From the NCBI RefSeq assembly GCF_028649435.1, contig NZ_JAQSIN010000001.1: a stretch of 64,000 nucleotides of DNA, one strand, 5' to 3'. Position numbers and translations under genes: made by a program. Source of the DNA: Curvibacter microcysteis. GTDB taxonomy: Bacteria > Pseudomonadota > Gammaproteobacteria > Burkholderiales > Burkholderiaceae_C. This document shows positions 60,759 through 64,000 of this stretch, in pieces. The notes beneath the pieces are model-generated. The model did no database searches and was not told the origin of the DNA. It was given only the letters and a program-made list of their open reading frames with translations. The stretch's first letter is position 1; each line of letters opens with the position of its first letter.

Positions 60759-61343
60759 TCAGCGAAGGGCATCCAAGGCCAGGTTCAGGGTCAGCACATT
60801 GACTTGCGCCTCCCCGAGCACGGCGCCCAGGGGGCGCTCGGTGTGCTGTTCGATCAGCTGTTGCACGCGGGCTGGGTCCAGCTGGCGAAGGCGCGCGACG
60901 CGGGGCCGTTGGTAGGCGGCGGCGGCGGGGCTGATGTGCGGGTCCAGGCCACTGGCCGAGGCGGTCACCAGGTCCACGGGGACGGGGGCGGTTTGACCGG
61001 GGTCGGCCGCGCGCAGGGCGGCGATGCGGGCTTGCACCGCTTCGCCCAGGGCGGGGTTCAGCGGACCTTGGTTGGCGCCGCTGGAGGCCGCGGCGTTGTA
61101 GGCCATGGGGGCGGTGGCCGAGGGGCGGCCCCAGAAGTGAGCGGGGTCCGAGAAGCTTTGACCGATCAGGCGTGAGCCGACGGTTTGCCCCTCGCGCTGG
61201 ATCAGGCTGCCGTTGGCCTGGTCTGGGAACAGGGCTTGCCCCAGGCCGGTGACGGCCAACGGGTAGAGCAGGCCGGTGAGCACGCTCAGACCGACAAAAA
61301 ACACCAGCGCCGGGCGCACGATGGGGAGGTGGGGGATGGACAT
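60759..61343 (-). CDS. kdpC: potassium-transporting ATPase subunit KdpC
   Basis: 194 residues. One N-terminal membrane helix (LVFFVGLSVLTGLLYPLAVTG) precedes the periplasmic domain with SRLIGQSFSDPAHFWGRPSAT, VTASASGLDPHISPAAA and VNVLTLNLALD. KdpC is the inhibitory-catalytic chaperone subunit of KdpFABC. The ATG at 61343 begins MSIPHLPIV; the longer frame upstream overlaps kdpB and is rejected. Confidence 0.95.
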   Translation of the reverse strand: MSIPHLPIVRPALVFFVGLSVLTGLLYPLAVTGLGQALFPDQANGSLIQREGQTVGSRLIGQSFSDPAHFWGRPSATAPMAYNAAASSGANQGPLNPALGEAVQARIAALRAADPGQTAPVPVDLVTASASGLDPHISPAAAAYQRPRVARLRQLDPARVQQLIEQHTERPLGAVLGEAQVNVLTLNLALDALR

Positions 61344-61380
61344 GGCATTGTTCCTTGTGCAGTGCAAATCAGGGGCGGGC

Positions 61381-63471
61381 TCAGGCCAGGTGCAGGGCCA
61401 CCAACAGCAGGTCAATCAGCTTGATGCCGGCAAAGGGCACGATCAGCCCGCCCAGGCCGTAAATCAGCAGGTTGCGGCGCAGCAGGGCCGCGGCGCCAAT
61501 AGCGCGGTAGCGCACGCCCTTGAGCGCCAGGGGAATCAGGAACACGATGACCAGGGCGTTGAAGATCACGGCCGACAAAATCGCCGAGCTGGGGCTGGCC
61601 AGCGCCATGATGTTCAGCGCCTCCAGCTGCGGGTAAGTCACCACGAAGATGGCCGGGATGATGGCGAAGAACTTGGCCACGTCATTGGCGATCGAGAAGG
61701 TGGTCAGCGAGCCCCGGGTCATCAGCAAGGCTTTGCCGGTTTCCACCACCTCCAGGAGCTTGGTGGGGTTGGAGTCCAGGTCCACCATGTTGGCGGCTTC
61801 CTTGGCCGCTTGGGTGCCGGAGTTCATGGCGACGGCCACGTCGGCCTGGGCCAGGGCGGGCGCGTCGTTGGTGCCGTCGCCCGTCATGGCCACCAGCCGA
61901 CCTTCTTGCTGGTACTGGCGAATCAGGGCCAGCTTGGCCTCCGGCGTGGCCTCGGCCAGAAAGTCGTCCACCCCGGCTTCGGCGGCGATGGCGGCGGCCG
62001 TCAGCGGGTTGTCGCCGGTGATCATCACGGTCTTGATGCCCATGCGGCGCAGGGCGCCAAAACGCTCCTTGATGCCTGTTTTGACGACGTCCTTGAGTTC
62101 CACCACGCCCAGGGCCAGGGGCCCGTCGGCCACCACCAGGGGGGTGCTGCCACGGCGTGCCACATCGTCGGCCGCGCGCAGCAGCTCGGCAGGCATGTGC
62201 CCCCCCAAGGCCTCGACATGGCGGCGCACCGCGTCCACGGCGCCCTTGCGTAGCCGCCGCACCTGGCCGGCTTCGCTGAGGTCCACACCACTCATGCGGG
62301 TCTGGGCGGTGAAGGGGACGGTCACGGCTTGGGCCATGCTGTCGGCCAGGCGCTCGCGCGCCACCGGGGTCAGGCGCAGACCCGCCAGGGCAACGATGCT
62401 GCGGCCCTCGGGGGTTTCATCGGCCTGGGACGCCAGCCAGGCGACCTGCGCGAGCTGCGCCTCGGTCTGACCATGGGCCGGCAGCAAGGTGGTGGCCTGG
62501 CGGTTGCCGTGGGTGATGGTGCCGGTTTTGTCGAGCATCAGCACGTCGACATCACCGGCGGCCTCCACGGCGCGGCCTGAGGTCGCAATCACATTGGCTT
62601 GCATCATGCGGCTCATGCCGGCCACGCCGATGGCGCTGAGCAGGCCACCGATGGTGGTGGGGATCAGGCACACCAGCAGCGCCACCAGGGCCGTCATGGT
62701 CACGGGGCTGCCGCTTTGGGCGGCCTGGACGCTGAACAGCGAGTACGGCAGCAGGGTGACCGTGACCACCAGGAACACGATGGTCAGGGCGGCCAGCAGG
62801 ATGTTGAGCGCGATCTCATTGGGCGTCTTCTGGCGCTTGGCGCCTTCGACCATGCGGATCATGCGGTCGATGAAGCTCTCGCCGGGGTTGACCCCGATGC
62901 GCAGCACCAACCAGTCCGACAGCACCCGCGTGCCGCCAGTGACGGCGGAGAAGTCGCCCCCTGACTCGCGGATCACCGGTGCCGACTCGCCGGTGATGGC
63001 GGACTCGTCCACCGAGGCCACCCCTTCGATGACCTCGCCATCCAGGGGCACCATGTCACCGGCCTCGACCAGCACCACATCGCCCCGGCGCAGCAGGGAG
63101 GACTCCTGTGGCAACCAGGGGCTGCCGTGGTGGGGTTGTTGCAGCTTCTTGGCCCAGCCCGCTTTTTGGATGCTGCGCAGGGAGGCCGCCTGGGCTTTGC
63201 TGCGGCCCTCGGCCAGGGCTTCCGCGAAGTTGGCAAACAGCACGGTGAACCACAGCCACACGGCCACGCTGAAGATGAACAGGGGCGGGGCCTCGCCATG
63301 GCCGTGCAGCGCATGCAGGCCCAGCAGCGTGGTGAAGATGCTGCCCACATACACGACAAACATCACCGGGTTGCGCCATTGCACGCGCGGGTTGAGTTTG
63401 GCGAAAGCCTGGCCGATGGCGGGCTTGACCAGGGTGGGGTCGAAGAGTGCAAAACCAGTGGATTGACTCAT
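61381..63471 (-). CDS. kdpB: potassium-transporting ATPase ATP-binding subunit KdpB
   Basis: 696 residues of a P-type ATPase. The phosphorylated aspartate is in MLDKTGTITHGNR, TGES appears as AITGESAPV, and the hinge is TGDGTNDAPALAQADVAVAM. Ion-path motifs are in the membrane helices. It hydrolyses ATP to power potassium uptake through KdpA. The gene is followed by kdpC after 37 bases and preceded by kdpA after 27. Confidence 0.97.
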   Translation of the reverse strand: MSQSTGFALFDPTLVKPAIGQAFAKLNPRVQWRNPVMFVVYVGSIFTTLLGLHALHGHGEAPPLFIFSVAVWLWFTVLFANFAEALAEGRSKAQAASLRSIQKAGWAKKLQQPHHGSPWLPQESSLLRRGDVVLVEAGDMVPLDGEVIEGVASVDESAITGESAPVIRESGGDFSAVTGGTRVLSDWLVLRIGVNPGESFIDRMIRMVEGAKRQKTPNEIALNILLAALTIVFLVVTVTLLPYSLFSVQAAQSGSPVTMTALVALLVCLIPTTIGGLLSAIGVAGMSRMMQANVIATSGRAVEAAGDVDVLMLDKTGTITHGNRQATTLLPAHGQTEAQLAQVAWLASQADETPEGRSIVALAGLRLTPVARERLADSMAQAVTVPFTAQTRMSGVDLSEAGQVRRLRKGAVDAVRRHVEALGGHMPAELLRAADDVARRGSTPLVVADGPLALGVVELKDVVKTGIKERFGALRRMGIKTVMITGDNPLTAAAIAAEAGVDDFLAEATPEAKLALIRQYQQEGRLVAMTGDGTNDAPALAQADVAVAMNSGTQAAKEAANMVDLDSNPTKLLEVVETGKALLMTRGSLTTFSIANDVAKFFAIIPAIFVVTYPQLEALNIMALASPSSAILSAVIFNALVIVFLIPLALKGVRYRAIGAAALLRRNLLIYGLGGLIVPFAGIKLIDLLLVALHLA

Positions 63472-63498
63472 GATGGTGACTTTCTTGTGGGGGCTGGC

Positions 63499-64000
63499 TC
63501 AATGCGTGGGGAAGAGCATGAAATGCTCGACCACCGGGCCCAGGGCCAGCACGGGGACGTAGTTGAGCAAGCCCACCAGCAGCACGGTGCCGATCAGGAG
63601 CACGACGAACAGGGGGCCATGGGTGGGCAGGGTGCCGGCGCTGACTGGCAGGCGCTGCTTGCGGGCCAGGGCGCCGGCCAGGGCCAGCACGGGCACGATC
63701 ACGCCAAAGCGGCCCAGCCACATCACCCAACCCAGGCTCAGGTTGTAGAACGGGGTGTTGGCCGACAGGCCCGCGAAGGCGCTGCCGTTGTTGTTGGCCG
63801 CCGAGCTGAAGGCATACAGGATTTCGCTGAAGCCATGGGCGCCGGGGTTGGCCACCCCAGCCCGACCGGCCTCGGTCAGCACCGCCACCGCGGTGCCTGC
63901 CAGCACCAGCAGCGGGGTGACCAGGATGGCGATGGAGCCCATCTTCATCTCATAGGCTTCGATCTTCTTGCCCAGGTACTCGGGGGTGCGACCGATCATC
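63499..64000 (-). CDS. kdpA: potassium-transporting ATPase potassium-binding subunit KdpA (5' end outside window)
   Basis: The last 167 or so residues of KdpA, read in from the right edge. They include MIGRTPEYLGKKIEAYEMK, the selectivity-filter region SSAANNNGSAFAGL and GRFGVIVPVLALAGALA. KdpA is the channel-like subunit that binds potassium. Whole KdpA proteins have about 560-600 residues, so about two thirds lies beyond the window, as would kdpF in its usual place. Confidence 0.96.
   Translation of the reverse strand, partial: MIGRTPEYLGKKIEAYEMKMGSIAILVTPLLVLAGTAVAVLTEAGRAGVANPGAHGFSEILYAFSSAANNNGSAFAGLSANTPFYNLSLGWVMWLGRFGVIVPVLALAGALARKQRLPVSAGTLPTHGPLFVVLLIGTVLLVGLLNYVPVLALGPVVEHFMLFPTH

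Noticed and set aside
57187..60915. A 1,242-codon open frame on the plus strand
   Set aside because: It lies opposite kdpD and kdpE, has no recognisable motif, and is the usual shadow frame of GC-rich genes.
1..64000. CRISPR arrays, insertion sequences, prophage
   Set aside because: No regularly spaced repeats, transposase or phage structural genes could be seen on either strand.

Overview
The window is dense, GC-rich chromosomal DNA of a betaproteobacterium, most likely a Burkholderiales of the Comamonadaceae type. This rests on the AroA-Cmk fusion, the gene order gyrA / ompA / ubiG / gph / ssrA, the tmRNA tag ANDERFALAA, three Bug-type periplasmic receptors, and the glnA / ntrB / ntrC locus. 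I see no phage, insertion sequence, CRISPR array or integrase. The genus cannot be fixed from the sequence alone.

Layout. 1-3.0 kb: the end of a 5-oxoprolinase followed by pyrrolidone-carboxylate peptidase, a small 5-oxoproline salvage pair. 3.0-15.3 kb, minus strand: housekeeping block comEA-like / lapB / lapA / ihfB / rpsA / aroA-cmk / tyrA / pheA / serC / gyrA, combining aromatic amino-acid and serine synthesis with translation, nucleoid and envelope functions. 15.5-18.1 kb, plus strand: an OmpA-family porin, ubiG, gph and the tmRNA gene. 18.2-23.2 kb: a MocR-type regulator divergent from a mevalonate-catabolism operon (degradative HMG-CoA reductase, a Bug receptor, HMG-CoA lyase). 23.4-26.4 kb: a TIGR03643/DUF2805-like protein, a BLUF photoreceptor, and a LysR regulator divergent from an SbtA-type bicarbonate transporter. 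26.5-35.3 kb: MYG1, several unknowns, PPK2, a CorA/ZntB transporter, an AcpA-type phosphatase and two orphan solute-binding proteins. 35.3-37.4 kb: a TctDE-like two-component system. 37.5-43.1 kb: rsuA, a beta-propeller protein, a polysaccharide deacetylase, a di-iron hydroxylase, an EI24 protein and a molybdopterin-binding-domain protein.

43.1-48.1 kb is the nitrogen locus: a sigma-54 promoter with NtrC-like boxes, glnA, a small secreted protein, ntrB and ntrC. 48.2-51.3 kb holds exonuclease III, a third Bug receptor and a tRNA cluster with two identical tRNA-Gly(GCC) genes and a tRNA-Leu(UAA) interrupted in the anticodon loop by a group I intron of about 243 nt. 51.6-56.0 kb holds an RsbQ-like alpha/beta hydrolase translationally coupled to a 1,210-residue multi-PAS GGDEF-EAL protein. 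56.1-64.0 kb, minus strand: an orphan amino-acid-binding protein and the kdpABC-kdpDE potassium system; kdpA runs off the right edge, and a single-span peptide is encoded between kdpC and kdpD.

The most interesting points are the intron-split tRNA-Leu, the coupling of an RsbQ hydrolase to cyclic-di-GMP enzymes, the MocR-controlled mevalonate operon with its palindromic operator, and the SbtA / LysR / BLUF neighbourhood. All calls come from reading the sequence and recalling family motifs; no database search was run.
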